64,000 nt of DNA from Lysobacter sp. ISL-50 (lineage in GTDB: Bacteria; Pseudomonadota; Gammaproteobacteria; Xanthomonadales; Xanthomonadaceae), in assembly GCF_018612875.1 (NCBI RefSeq), contig NZ_JAGGRI010000013.1, positions 120,227 to 184,226 of the forward strand. The letters run 5' to 3'. Position numbers and translations under genes: made by a program. Every line of letters starts with the position of its first letter. Position 1 is the first letter of the stretch. Below are positions 8,354 through 17,159 of this stretch, piece by piece. Below the pieces are notes generated by a model, which made no database searches, had not been told where the DNA came from, and saw only the letters and a program-made list of their open reading frames with translations.

Positions 8354-10107
8354 GGCTGGACTCGCTGCGCCAGCGATACGGTGAAGATGCCCCAGGCGTC
8401 GATGCGCTGGTCGATCTTGACGAAGCCCGCCGCGCGCACGAGGTCATCCATCTCCTGCTGACTGCGCCGGCGCATCACCCAGGCCTCGCCGCCGCGATGG
8501 CTGGTCAGCGCGCGGGCGATGAACTCCAGTTGCGGATGCCAGGGCTGGCCGGTGTAGACCAGGAAGCCGCCCGGCGGCACCGCCGCGGCCAGACCGTCCA
8601 GCGAACGCCGCACCAGCGCGTTGTCGGGAAACAGTTCGTACAGGCCCGACACCACCGCCAGGGTCGGCTTGGGATCGAGCGCGGCCAGCGCGTTGCGATC
8701 GAAGGCGTCGCCCTGATCGAAGCGGGCGAGCGCGCTGGCGCCGAGCTCCTCGATCAGCGCGCGGCCCTTATCGACGTTGAGCTCGCTGTAGTCGCGCAAG
8801 CGGATCGAGTCGGCGCGTTCGGCGCCGCCGGCCAGCGCTTCGAGCGCGTAACGGCCGTGACCGGCGGCGATGTCCACCGCGTCCACCGCCATCCCGTCCG
8901 CGCGCAGGCGGCGCATGGCTTCGCGCAGCAATTCGTGCAAATGGGTGCGGCGCACGCGGATGCCGCGCCAGCCGATCGCTTCGAGATAATTGCGATCGAC
9001 CATGCGGCCGAGCGGCCCGCTGCCGCGCGCCTCGTTGCGGTACACATAGTCCAGGCTGCTGCCCGAATCGAAACCGGTATCCAGCCCCAGCTTGATACCT
9101 TGCGACAATTTACCGCCGAAACGCAGGCTGGCGCGGACGAAGCGCCAGCGCAGGTCGGCCAGCGACCAGCGCTGCGGCGGCCACGACAGTTTTTCCGATT
9201 CCTCGAAGCTGGGCCCGTGCCGATGCGCGTCGAGCAGATCGGCGCGCTGCAGCGGCTCGGCGAAACGCGCCTGCACGAACGCACGGATGCGGTTGACCGC
9301 GGCGGCGCGGCCTTTCTCGCCCAGGGTGTCGTGGTAGAAATCCGCGAGCAGGTGGCGTTCCTTGATGCGCGAACCCAGGCGTTCGTAAAACCGGTCCTGC
9401 GGGCCGCGATGGACGACGAAATCCGCGCCGGACACCAGCAACTGGGTCGGCACGGTGATCGCCTGCGCGTCGGCGACGATGCGGTCGGCGGCTTCGTACA
9501 AGCCCAGCAGCACCCGCACCGAAATCGGCCGGGCGATCAACGGGTCGGTGCGATAGCTTTCGATCCGCTCCGGATCGTGGCTCAGCCATTGCGGCTTGAC
9601 GTAACTGTTGACGAAGAAGTTGCCGCGCAGCTTCTGCATCAGCTTCAGGCCCGGCCGCGCCAGCGGCACGTACAGCTTGACCTTGAACGCCGGCGAGGCC
9701 AGCACCAGCGCGCGCAGGCGCGGCGCGTAATCGTGCACCCAGGTCGCCGCGACCACCGCGCCGACGCTCTGCGCGATCAGGGCGATGTCTTCGACCGCGA
9801 CCTGATGGCGGGCGTGGATGTGGGCGATGAAGCGATCCAGATCGCGCACCAGCGCTTCGAAACCCGGCGCGTCGCCGCGCTCGCCGGGCGAGCGGCCGTT
9901 GCCGCGCGCGTCCCAGGCGAACACGTCGAAACCGTCCAGCCCCAGTTCGGCGACCAGATGCTGCACGCGTCCGGAATGCTCGTGACCGCGATGCAGCAAC
10001 ACCAGCGCCTTGCGCGGCCCGCCGTCGCTCTTGCCCGCCGGCCAGTGGCGATAGAACAGTTCGACCCCGTCGAAACTGGCGAAATAATGTTCCTGGGCTT
10101 CGCTCAT
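8350..10107 (-). CDS. bifunctional alpha/beta hydrolase / class I SAM methyltransferase (YnbC-like)
   Basis: 585 residues. The N-terminal half is an alpha/beta hydrolase of monoacylglycerol lipase type: LLHRGHEHSGR oxyanion region, WDARGNGRSPG, nucleophile elbow AQSVGA (Ser in a G/A-x-S-x-G-like turn: the first residue is Ala), and a terminal His in FYHDTLGE. The C-terminal half is a methyltransferase with the SAM-binding loop VDIAAGHGRYALEAL. Start at 10107 (MSEAQEHYFASFDGVELF) places it 10 bp after the upstream gene; the longer frame runs into that gene. Same two-domain layout as E. coli YnbC. Substrate unknown. Confidence 0.87.
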   Translation of the reverse strand: MSEAQEHYFASFDGVELFYRHWPAGKSDGGPRKALVLLHRGHEHSGRVQHLVAELGLDGFDVFAWDARGNGRSPGERGDAPGFEALVRDLDRFIAHIHARHQVAVEDIALIAQSVGAVVAATWVHDYAPRLRALVLASPAFKVKLYVPLARPGLKLMQKLRGNFFVNSYVKPQWLSHDPERIESYRTDPLIARPISVRVLLGLYEAADRIVADAQAITVPTQLLVSGADFVVHRGPQDRFYERLGSRIKERHLLADFYHDTLGEKGRAAAVNRIRAFVQARFAEPLQRADLLDAHRHGPSFEESEKLSWPPQRWSLADLRWRFVRASLRFGGKLSQGIKLGLDTGFDSGSSLDYVYRNEARGSGPLGRMVDRNYLEAIGWRGIRVRRTHLHELLREAMRRLRADGMAVDAVDIAAGHGRYALEALAGGAERADSIRLRDYSELNVDKGRALIEELGASALARFDQGDAFDRNALAALDPKPTLAVVSGLYELFPDNALVRRSLDGLAAAVPPGGFLVYTGQPWHPQLEFIARALTSHRGGEAWVMRRRSQQEMDDLVRAAGFVKIDQRIDAWGIFTVSLAQRVQP

Positions 10108-10117
10108 GACCACGTCC

Positions 10118-10762
10118 TCATGATTGTTCTCCTTGTCGGCGCACGACTTCCTGCGCGGCATCATGCAGCAAACCGGCGCGCACGCGGCGCACCACGGTCC
10201 ATGCACACATCAGACTGCCGAGCGTCAGCGCAAGTTCCGTCGTGCGCGCGCCGATCCATCCCAACGCCAGCAGCAAGCCGAGCAGACCGATCACGAAGGC
10301 GCGATCGCTCTTGCCCATTGGCCCATCGTAACGGCGCGGCGCGCCGATCATCGGGCCGAGCACGCCGGCGTATTCGGTCAACACCGCCAGCAACACGAAC
10401 GCCAGCAACGGCGCCGGATGCAGGCCCGCCAGCGCGAACAGCGACAGATACAGCGCGCTGTCGGAGACGACGTCGCACAATTCGTTGAGGTAGGCGCCCA
10501 GCCGCGACTGCTGGCCGAATTCGCGCGCGAGCATGCCGTCGATGGCGTTCATCGCCATGCGCACGAACATCCATGCCGGCAACAGCGCGAACAACCAGGG
10601 CTGGCGCGGCGCGCCCCAGTACACCAGCGCGGCGAGCGCGAGCGAGATCAGCGCCGCGGCGGCGGTGACCTGATTGGCGGTGACGCCCAGCGCGTGCATT
10701 GCGCCCACCATCGGCCGCAACAGCGCCTGGAAGCGTCCCTTCAACGCGTAGATCGATGCCAT
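10118..10762 (-). CDS. CDP-alcohol phosphatidyltransferase family protein
   Basis: 214 residues, about six membrane helices. The motif reads NAIDGMLAREFGQQS then R-L-G-A-Y-L-N-E-L-C-D-V-V-S-D: as in the second family member of this operon, the first Asp is Asn, and one later Asp is Glu, while the final Asp residues are kept. First gene of the operon; its promoter should lie in 10763-10920. Having two distinct CDP-alcohol transferases in one operon suggests two head groups or sequential steps (inference). Confidence 0.86.
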   Translation of the reverse strand: MASIYALKGRFQALLRPMVGAMHALGVTANQVTAAAALISLALAALVYWGAPRQPWLFALLPAWMFVRMAMNAIDGMLAREFGQQSRLGAYLNELCDVVSDSALYLSLFALAGLHPAPLLAFVLLAVLTEYAGVLGPMIGAPRRYDGPMGKSDRAFVIGLLGLLLALGWIGARTTELALTLGSLMCAWTVVRRVRAGLLHDAAQEVVRRQGEQS

Positions 10763-10917
10763 TCCTTGTGCGTTCCTCCGCACCCTCTCGGGCGGTCGGG
10801 GACCAGCTTAGCGGCTGGGGGGCGAGGGTGGGCGCGAGGGCGGCGGGTTGGGGCGGTATCGGAATGCTCGACTTTGGGGCCAGCGTGGGTGGCCTGGGTA
10901 GTGGGTTGGGGAAGAGC

Positions 10918-11045
10918 AAATCCCCCCTGCCCCCCTTTTTTCAAAGGGGGGAACGGCAAAGGCGGGGCGGGAAGGGACCGACGCCTCTGCCTTTTGCCCC
11001 CTTTAGAAAAGGGGGCGAGCGTCCGCAGGACGCGGGAGATTTGAG
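10918..11045. repeat. C-run/G-run hairpin repeats upstream of purH
   Basis: Two hairpin-forming blocks: CCCCCC-ttttttcaaa-GGGGGG with a GAACGGCAAAGGCGGGG flank (about 10930-10970), and GCCCCCTTT-aga-AAAGGGGGC (10996-11016) with the related sequence in opposite orientation. The first block recurs almost unchanged at 21545-21595, so it is a dispersed repeat. It lies between the lipid operon (minus) and purH (plus), and occupies much of the 406-bp divergent intergenic region. Confidence 0.65.
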
Positions 11046-11132
11046 CCTTTGATCTTGACCCGCCCGACGCCCCAATCCCCCGAAAAACCCCTTCCATGCA
11101 CGAGCGCCCCCGGCCCACCAGCACGGCCCAGC

Positions 11133-11138
11133 TATAAT
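11133..11138 (+). promoter_or_regulatory. candidate -10 element for purH
   Basis: A consensus TATAAT lies 30 bp upstream of the purH ATG (11169) in otherwise very GC-rich DNA. No good -35 hexamer is visible 17 bp upstream, so the assignment rests on the -10 alone. A PurR-like operator was not evident. Confidence 0.4.
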
Positions 11139-11168
11139 TCCCGCGCCCTTCGCTGCCCTCCTCCCCGC

Positions 11169-12755
11169 ATGACCTCCGATCGCTCCACCGGCACGCCGGT
11201 TCACGTCCGTCGCGCCCTGCTGTCCGTGTCCGATAAGACCGGCCTTCTCGAACTCGCCCAGGCCCTGGCCGCACACGGCGTGGAACTGCTGTCCACCGGC
11301 GGCACCGCCAAGGCCTTGCGCGACGCCGGGCTGAACGTGCGCGACGTATCCGAGGTCACCGGCTTCCCGGAAATGATGGACGGCCGGGTCAAGACCCTGC
11401 ATCCCATCGTCCACGGCGGCCTGCTCGGCCGCGCCGGCATCGACGACGCGGTGATGGCCCAGCACGGCATCGGCGCGATCGACCTGCTGGTGCTGAATCT
11501 GTATCCCTTCGAGAAAGTCGCGGCCAACCCGGCCAGCAGCTTCGAAGACATCATCGAGAACATCGACATCGGCGGCCCGGCGATGCTGCGCTCGGCGGCG
11601 AAGAACTTCGCCCGCGTCGCGGTCGCGACCGACCCGGCGCAGTACGCCGGCCTGATCGCCGAGCTGCAGGCCAACGCCGGCGCGCTCAGCGCCAAGACCC
11701 GCTTCGCCCTGTCGGTGGCCGCGTTCAACCGCGTCGCCCAGTACGACGCGGCGATCAGCAACCATCTGTCGGCGATCGCCGAAGACGGCAGCGCGCAAGC
11801 CTTCCCGGCCCAGCACAACGCCAGCTTCGTCAAGGTCATGGACCTGCGCTACGGCGAAAACCCGCACCAGCAGGGCGCGTTCTACCGCGACCTGCAGCCG
11901 CTGCCGGGCAGCCTGGCCACCTTCGTCCAGCTGCAGGGCAAGGAACTGAGCTACAACAACCTCGCCGACGCCGATGCCGCCTGGGACTGCGTGCGCCAGT
12001 TCGAGCACCCGGCCTGCGTGATCGTCAAGCACGCCAACCCCTGCGGCGTCGCGCAAGGCGTGGCCTGCGGCGATGCCTACGAACTGGCTTACGCCACCGA
12101 CCCGACCTCGGCCTTCGGCGGCATCATCGCGTTCAATACCAAGCTCGACGCGGCCACGGCGAAAGTCATCCTTGACCGCCAGTTCGTCGAAGTGCTGATC
12201 GCGCCGGACTTCGACGACGCCGCAGTCGAGTACGCGAAGAAGAAAGCCAATGTGCGCGTGCTGCGCATCCCCCACGGCGAGGGCCGCAACGCCCTGGATT
12301 TCAAGCGCATCGGCTCGGGCCTGCTGGTGCAGAGCAGCGATCTGCGTGAAGTGCGCCGCGATGAGCTCAAGGTGGTCAGCAAGCTCGCGCCCACCGATGC
12401 GCAGTTGAGCGATCTGCTGTTCGCCTGGCGCATCGCCAAGTTCGTCAAGTCCAACGCCATCGTCTATGCGCGCGACCATCGCAGCATCGGCATCGGCGCC
12501 GGCCAGATGAGCCGCGTGGTCAGCGCCAAGATCGCCGCGCTCAAGGCCGAGGAAGCCGGCCTGGTCGTTCCCGGTTCGGTGATGGCCTCCGACGCGTTCT
12601 TCCCGTTCCGCGACGGCATCGACGCCGCCGCCGCGGCCGGCATCAAGGCGGTGATCCAACCGGGCGGCTCGATGCGCGACGGCGAGGTCATCGCCGCCGC
12701 CGACGAACACGGCCTGGCGATGGTGTTCACCGGCGTGCGCCACTTCCGTCACTGA
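11169..12755 (+). CDS. purH: bifunctional AICAR transformylase / IMP cyclohydrolase
   Basis: 528 residues, the usual length. N-terminal MGS-like IMP cyclohydrolase domain ([35 protein letters not shown] motif as [16 protein letters not shown]) and C-terminal AICAR formyltransferase domain ([25 protein letters not shown] with the catalytic Lys-His, [27 protein letters not shown]). It performs the last two steps of de novo IMP synthesis in the cytoplasm. The ATG at 11169 is chosen; the open frame runs 40 codons further upstream over the promoter region. Followed at 46 bp by a membrane protein gene and then purD. Confidence 0.97.
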   Translation: MTSDRSTGTPVHVRRALLSVSDKTGLLELAQALAAHGVELLSTGGTAKALRDAGLNVRDVSEVTGFPEMMDGRVKTLHPIVHGGLLGRAGIDDAVMAQHGIGAIDLLVLNLYPFEKVAANPASSFEDIIENIDIGGPAMLRSAAKNFARVAVATDPAQYAGLIAELQANAGALSAKTRFALSVAAFNRVAQYDAAISNHLSAIAEDGSAQAFPAQHNASFVKVMDLRYGENPHQQGAFYRDLQPLPGSLATFVQLQGKELSYNNLADADAAWDCVRQFEHPACVIVKHANPCGVAQGVACGDAYELAYATDPTSAFGGIIAFNTKLDAATAKVILDRQFVEVLIAPDFDDAAVEYAKKKANVRVLRIPHGEGRNALDFKRIGSGLLVQSSDLREVRRDELKVVSKLAPTDAQLSDLLFAWRIAKFVKSNAIVYARDHRSIGIGAGQMSRVVSAKIAALKAEEAGLVVPGSVMASDAFFPFRDGIDAAAAAGIKAVIQPGGSMRDGEVIAAADEHGLAMVFTGVRHFRH

Positions 12756-12801
12756 GATCCGCGCGGGCGCGAATCGCTTTCGCGCCCGCCTTCCAACGCG
12801 T

Positions 12802-13578
12802 ATGTCCGATCCTTCCAAATCCGATTCCTCCGGCAAGAACGGCCGCGCCAAGCCGCGGCCGACGCCGGTGGTCGTGAATCCGGCCGCCGCGACCGGCGCG
12901 GCGCCGTCGCTGGGCCGCAACCTGATGCGCTCGCTGGTCCGCAAACTCAGCGTGCTCGCCGTGCTGATCGCGGTGATGGCGGTGTGGGGCGCGTGGCAGT
13001 ACTCGCGCCGGCAAGCGGTGGAAAGCGAATCGCTGGGCGATTACCGCCTCGGCGGCCGCGCGGTCACGGTGATGGTGGTCGAACCCGACGTCGCGCTGGA
13101 AATCGGCGCCGGCCTGCGCCGCGACTACACCGTGCAAGTCGCGCGCGCACTGGCCAAGCGCTTCGAACAACTGGGTTATGAAACCCGCGAGGTGGCCGCG
13201 CGCAGCGATGAAGAACGCTTCGGCCAGACCACGCGCCTGTCCGACCGCCATGCCGCCGCGCAATACCAGACCCAGACTGCGCAGGCGATCCGCGACGCCA
13301 ACGCGCCGGTGCTGCGCGTGTCGCTGCAGGATCTGAAATTCGACGGCCACACCGTCAGCGAACAGAACTACCGCGTCGAGCTGCTGGACCCGCAGAACCT
13401 GCAACCGTCCTGGCGCGCGACGCTGACCTGGCGCGAAGGCCGTTTCCAGTCGATCGCCCTGCTGTGGAACCTGCGCAAGAACCAATTGCCGCCGCCGTTG
13501 TGGGACAGCCTGGCGGATCTGGCGATCGCGCGGATGCGCAAGGACGGGGTGATCGCGCCGGGTTCGACGATTCACTGA
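12802..13578 (+). CDS. hypothetical single-span membrane protein
   Basis: 258 residues. A basic, Pro/Ala-rich N terminus (1-45) is followed by one membrane helix (about 50-65, LSVLAVLIAVMAVWGAW) and a soluble domain that would lie in the periplasm. No recognised family. It sits between purH (46 bp) and purD (82 bp) in the same direction, so it is probably in the same transcript, although nothing ties it to purine synthesis. Confidence 0.7.
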   Translation: MSDPSKSDSSGKNGRAKPRPTPVVVNPAAATGAAPSLGRNLMRSLVRKLSVLAVLIAVMAVWGAWQYSRRQAVESESLGDYRLGGRAVTVMVVEPDVALEIGAGLRRDYTVQVARALAKRFEQLGYETREVAARSDEERFGQTTRLSDRHAAAQYQTQTAQAIRDANAPVLRVSLQDLKFDGHTVSEQNYRVELLDPQNLQPSWRATLTWREGRFQSIALLWNLRKNQLPPPLWDSLADLAIARMRKDGVIAPGSTIH

Positions 13579-13660
13579 CCGCCGCAGCACCATCGCCTGT
13601 CTCCCACCGTCGTAAAATCCACCTTCCGCGCCTCCTTCCCCTCGTTTCTTCGGAGCAAGC

Positions 13661-14962
13661 ATGAAAGTCCTCGTAATCGGTTCCGGCGGACGCGAACACG
13701 CGCTGGCCTGGAAGCTCGCCCAGTCGCCGCGCATCGAGGAAGTGCTGGTCGCGCCCGGCAACGCCGGCACCGCGTACGAGCGCAAATGCCGCAACGTCGC
13801 CGTCGCCGCCACCGATATCGACGGCCTGCTCGAACTGGTCGGCCAGGAAAACATCGCCCTGACCGTGGTCGGCCCGGAAGCGCCCCTGGTCGCCGGCGTG
13901 GTCGATCGCTTCCGCGCCGCCGGCCTGCGCATCTTCGGGCCCACCGCCGCGGCCGCGCAGCTCGAAGGCAGCAAGGCCTACGCGAAGGACTTCCTGGCCC
14001 GCCACGGCATTCCCACCGCGTACTACGCCGTGCACACGCAGGTCGATGCGGCGCTGGCCTACATCCGCGAGAAAGGCGCGCCGATCGTGGTCAAGGCCGA
14101 CGGCCTCGCCGCCGGCAAGGGCGTGATCGTGGCGATGACGCTGGCCGAGGCCGAAGCCGCCGTCACCGACATGCTCTCCGGCAACGCCTTCGGCGCCGCT
14201 GGCGCGCGCGTGGTGATCGAAGAATTCCTCGACGGCGAAGAAGCCAGTTTCATCTCCATGGTCGACGGCCGGAACGCGCTGCCGATGGCGACCTCGCAAG
14301 ACCACAAGCGCGTCGGCGACGGCGACACCGGCCCCAACACCGGCGGCATGGGCGCGTACTCGCCCGCTCCCGTGGTGACGCCGCAAGTGCACGAACGCGT
14401 CATGCGCGAAGTGGTGATGCCGACCGTGAACGGCATGATCGCCGACGGCGTTCCGTTCACCGGATTCCTCTACGCCGGGCTGATGATCGACGCGCACGGC
14501 GCGCCGAAAGTCATCGAGTTCAACGTCCGCTTCGGCGACCCGGAAACCCAGCCGGTGATGTTGCGCCTGGACTCGGATCTGCTCGACCTGGTCGAAGCCG
14601 CGCTCGACGGCAAGCTCGACCGCGCCCAAGCGCAGTGGGACCCGCGCCCCTCGCTGGGTGTGGTGATGGCCGCGGCGAATTATCCGGAAACGCCGAAGGC
14701 CGGCGACGTCATCCACGGGCTGGACGCAGCGCAGCCCGCGCACGCGAAAGTGTTCCAGGCCGGCACCAAGCTCGGCCCGGACGGCGAAACGCTGACCGCC
14801 GGCGGCCGCGTGCTGTGCGTATGCGCGATCGGCGACGACGTCGCGCAGGCGCAGCGCGAGGCCTACGCCGCGCTCGCGAAGATCCATTGGGACGGCGAGT
14901 TCCATCGCAACGATATCGGCTGGCGCGCGATCGAGCGCGAGCGGGGAAGCGCGGCGAGCTGA
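13661..14962 (+). CDS. purD: phosphoribosylamine-glycine ligase
   Basis: 433 residues, full length. MKVLVIGSGGREHALAWKL is the classical N terminus; ATP-grasp motifs follow (VKADGLAAGKGVIVAM; EASFISMVDG; SQDHKRVGDGDTGPNTGGMG; FNVRFGDPETQPVM). It converts phosphoribosylamine, glycine and ATP to GAR in de novo purine synthesis. ATG at 13661 follows a TCGGAGC ribosome-binding site. A strong terminator follows 26 bp after the stop. Confidence 0.97.
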   Translation: MKVLVIGSGGREHALAWKLAQSPRIEEVLVAPGNAGTAYERKCRNVAVAATDIDGLLELVGQENIALTVVGPEAPLVAGVVDRFRAAGLRIFGPTAAAAQLEGSKAYAKDFLARHGIPTAYYAVHTQVDAALAYIREKGAPIVVKADGLAAGKGVIVAMTLAEAEAAVTDMLSGNAFGAAGARVVIEEFLDGEEASFISMVDGRNALPMATSQDHKRVGDGDTGPNTGGMGAYSPAPVVTPQVHERVMREVVMPTVNGMIADGVPFTGFLYAGLMIDAHGAPKVIEFNVRFGDPETQPVMLRLDSDLLDLVEAALDGKLDRAQAQWDPRPSLGVVMAAANYPETPKAGDVIHGLDAAQPAHAKVFQAGTKLGPDGETLTAGGRVLCVCAIGDDVAQAQREAYAALAKIHWDGEFHRNDIGWRAIERERGSAAS

Positions 14963-14987
14963 GCGCAGCCGATCGCTTCGAGAACCA

Positions 14988-15033
14988 GAACGGCCGGGAG
15001 AGCGCGACGCTCCCGGCCGTTTTTTATTTCGCC
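14988..15033 (+). terminator. rho-independent terminator of purD
   Basis: GAACGGCCGGGAG and CTCCCGGCCGTT pair in a stem of about 12 bp around the loop agcgcgacg, directly followed by TTTTTTATTTC. Ends the purH-purD transcript. Confidence 0.9.
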
Positions 15034-15070
15034 TGCGCGAGCGACGTCGCCGCTGCGGTTATTCGCAAGA

Positions 15071-15104
15071 AAAAGGCCGGGAGAACTCAGTTCTCCCGGC
15101 CTTA
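15071..15104 (-). terminator. rho-independent terminator of the 15152-15433 gene
   Basis: AAGGCCGGGAGAA-ctcag-TTCTCCCGGCCTT is a perfect 13-bp stem. Read on the minus strand it is followed by TTTTTC, so it serves the leftward gene; on the plus strand it only has TTATCG. Confidence 0.85.
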
Positions 15105-15151
15105 TCGTTTCTGCCCGCAGGGGCGGCGCAACCGTTGCCGCACCAGATGGA

Positions 15152-15433
15152 CTAGTGCACCGTCCCGGCCGGCTCATCGGAAACCGGCTGCAGCGAAACC
15201 GCCACCTCCTCCAACTCGGCGATCTCCGCGTCGAGGGCGTCATACAACTCGCCCTGCCGCGTCATCAACTCCTCGATCCGCTCGGCCTGCTTCAACTTCG
15301 ACAGTTCCCCATCGAACAGCAGCCACTGCGCGGTCAACTGCTTCACGTAGTTCTTGGAGTAATGGCGCATTTCCTTGAGCTGATTCAGCGTCGCGTTGAC
15401 GTGATCCAACGGCGTCTTGGTGTCGGCGGACAT
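15152..15433 (-). CDS. small coiled-coil hypothetical protein
   Basis: 93 residues, charged and almost entirely helical, with heptad-like spacing (LKQAERIEELMTRQGELYDA, LDAEIAELEEVAVSL); no membrane segment. The ATG at 15433 is preceded by a very good Shine-Dalgarno (AGAGGAGGTCCGT), which decides against the longer open frame. No known family. It has its own terminator and is monocistronic. Confidence 0.75.
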   Translation of the reverse strand: MSADTKTPLDHVNATLNQLKEMRHYSKNYVKQLTAQWLLFDGELSKLKQAERIEELMTRQGELYDALDAEIAELEEVAVSLQPVSDEPAGTVH

Positions 15434-15720
15434 ACGGACCTCCTCTTCGCAAGGTGACGGCCCAGAGTAGCCAGGGGAAGCTGGCTGGACGCGAAATGAA
15501 CGATGGCGAAGATCGGCCAGCGCGCAGGAATCTTCACTTGGCGCAGACATTTTCGAACGCGAGGAATGACCTCAGGACCGGCCCGCGACGCGAGCCGGCG
15601 ATGCACGCTCAGGCTGTCGCACGCTTGCGTAACGGACCAACAGCGCCACCCGGTAGCCCGCCTTCTTGATCAGGCTCACGGAGAACGACAACCGCAGGCA
15701 CGACGCCGCGGCGGCCACGC

Positions 15721-16833
15721 TCAGCCGGCGTGGTGTATCCGAAACCGCTCCGGTTCCGCCGGGTCCCGATCCACGACCTGGATCGGCGCCCAAGCCCATT
15801 GCCAGACGCTGATGCCCGGCGTGCGCGCGAACTGAATCCGCCCGCGGGTGCCTTCGACGTCAACCTGCGGCCAGGCTTCGGCGATGCGCGCCCGGTCCGC
15901 ACCGTGGGACCGCAGTACATCGGCTAGGACGGTGATCGTGTCGTAACCCTCGAAAGCGACGAAGGACGGCGCTTCGGTCAGCCGCTCGCGTAAGGCCTCT
16001 TCGACTCGCGCGCCCAGCGGGCCGAGGCGCTCGGGCAGGTAGCGCAAGAACGGGATCGCGGCGCCGTCGACGCCGAGCAGGCTCGCCCATTCGGCGAATT
16101 CCGGTTGTCCGGCCGGGGCGCCCAGCATTAGCGCAGCCAAGTGCGGATCGCTGCGAACCAATTTGACGATCGACGCGGCCGGTTCCGGGTAGCCGACCAG
16201 AAGCAGCGCAGCGGTCGCGCCATGGGCGACGACTTGCTCGCACACCTGCGTGGCGGTGAGCGCGCTGATGTCGAGCTCGATGACGCTGCCACCGTGTGGA
16301 GCGAGGCGGTCGCGCAGAATGCCGACGCCCGATGCCCAGTAGACGCTCGGCGCGATGGCCACGGCGATTCGGCTATGGCCCGCGCTGAGGAGAAAGTCGG
16401 CGTAGATCCGCCAACCGCGGGACTGCGCCGGAGCGAGGCGCGCGACCCATTGCGTCGGCTGTTCGGTCAGCGCGTCGAGCACCGCCGACGAGCACAGGAA
16501 CGGCAGGCGCAGGGCATCGGCCCTGGCGGCGACGGCGCGAGCGACGACGCTGTGATACTCCCCGGCCAAGGCCGCCACGCCCAGGTCCGCCAGTTCGTCC
16601 ACGGCCGCCGCGGCCCGCTGCGGATCGGCGGCGGTGTCGCGGACGATCAGTTCGAGAGGTCTTCCGACGATCCCGCCGGCGTCGTTGATGTCGCGAACGG
16701 CCAGTTCGAGTCCCGCCAGCAAGTGTCGCCCCGCCTCGACCCAACCCGGCCGGCTCAGCGGAACCAGTGCGCCGATCCGGACGGCCAAGCCATCGGTTCG
16801 CTGCGTTCCGGTTGGCGATGGCGACGTATTCAT
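15721..16833 (-). CDS. type 1 periplasmic-binding-fold (branched-chain amino acid-like) protein, no signal peptide
   Basis: 370 residues with the Peripla_BP_6 pattern of ABC substrate-binding proteins for amino acids: IGALVPLSRPG...AGRHLLAGLELAVRDINDAGGIVGRPLELIVRD, and later LGVAALAGEYHS. There is no signal peptide: the N terminus (MNTSPSPTGTQRTDG) is polar and the fold starts at about residue 18. No permease or ATPase genes are adjacent. Either the protein is a cytoplasmic ligand sensor (as AmiC is in Pseudomonas) or the true start differs; no hydrophobic leader is visible in frame upstream of 16833. Orphan gene. Confidence 0.75.
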   Translation of the reverse strand: MNTSPSPTGTQRTDGLAVRIGALVPLSRPGWVEAGRHLLAGLELAVRDINDAGGIVGRPLELIVRDTAADPQRAAAAVDELADLGVAALAGEYHSVVARAVAARADALRLPFLCSSAVLDALTEQPTQWVARLAPAQSRGWRIYADFLLSAGHSRIAVAIAPSVYWASGVGILRDRLAPHGGSVIELDISALTATQVCEQVVAHGATAALLLVGYPEPAASIVKLVRSDPHLAALMLGAPAGQPEFAEWASLLGVDGAAIPFLRYLPERLGPLGARVEEALRERLTEAPSFVAFEGYDTITVLADVLRSHGADRARIAEAWPQVDVEGTRGRIQFARTPGISVWQWAWAPIQVVDRDPAEPERFRIHHAG

Positions 16834-17159
16834 GCGTTGGCGTCTCGATCAATGGTGGACAGCTGCGGCTACGAATACCGCCGCGCGTATATCGCGCTTC
16901 GCCACCATAGCCGAGGCCGGGGATGCCGTTGGAAACGGTCGAACTTCTTCGCGTCGAACAAGACCTGCCCGTCGAACCGGACGCCGGCTTTCGGCCAGAA
17001 GCGGATGCTAGGTCGCGAAACAGATAACGCTTCGGCTCCTGTCGATTTCCGTTCCGGCCATTCGTCTAAACAAGAAAGGCTGACTATTGCCCCCTGCAGG
17101 CGGGCCCGAAATGCCCGGCCCGGCGCGCTCACGACTTCGAATCAACTGGAGAAGACCGA
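16834..17159. other. divergent intergenic region
   Basis: 326 bp between the binding-protein gene (minus) and the GST gene (plus). It must hold both promoters. A minus-strand open frame (16869-17132) has no protein-like features or ribosome-binding site. I see no repeat or RNA. Confidence 0.5.

Noticed and set aside
15572..15720. Remnant of a gene between 15434 and 15720
   Set aside because: Short frames in several phases with no coherent domain; nothing to support a pseudogene.
16869..17132. Minus-strand 87-codon frame in the SBP-GST intergenic region
   Set aside because: Lacks a ribosome-binding site and recognisable features; probably non-coding.
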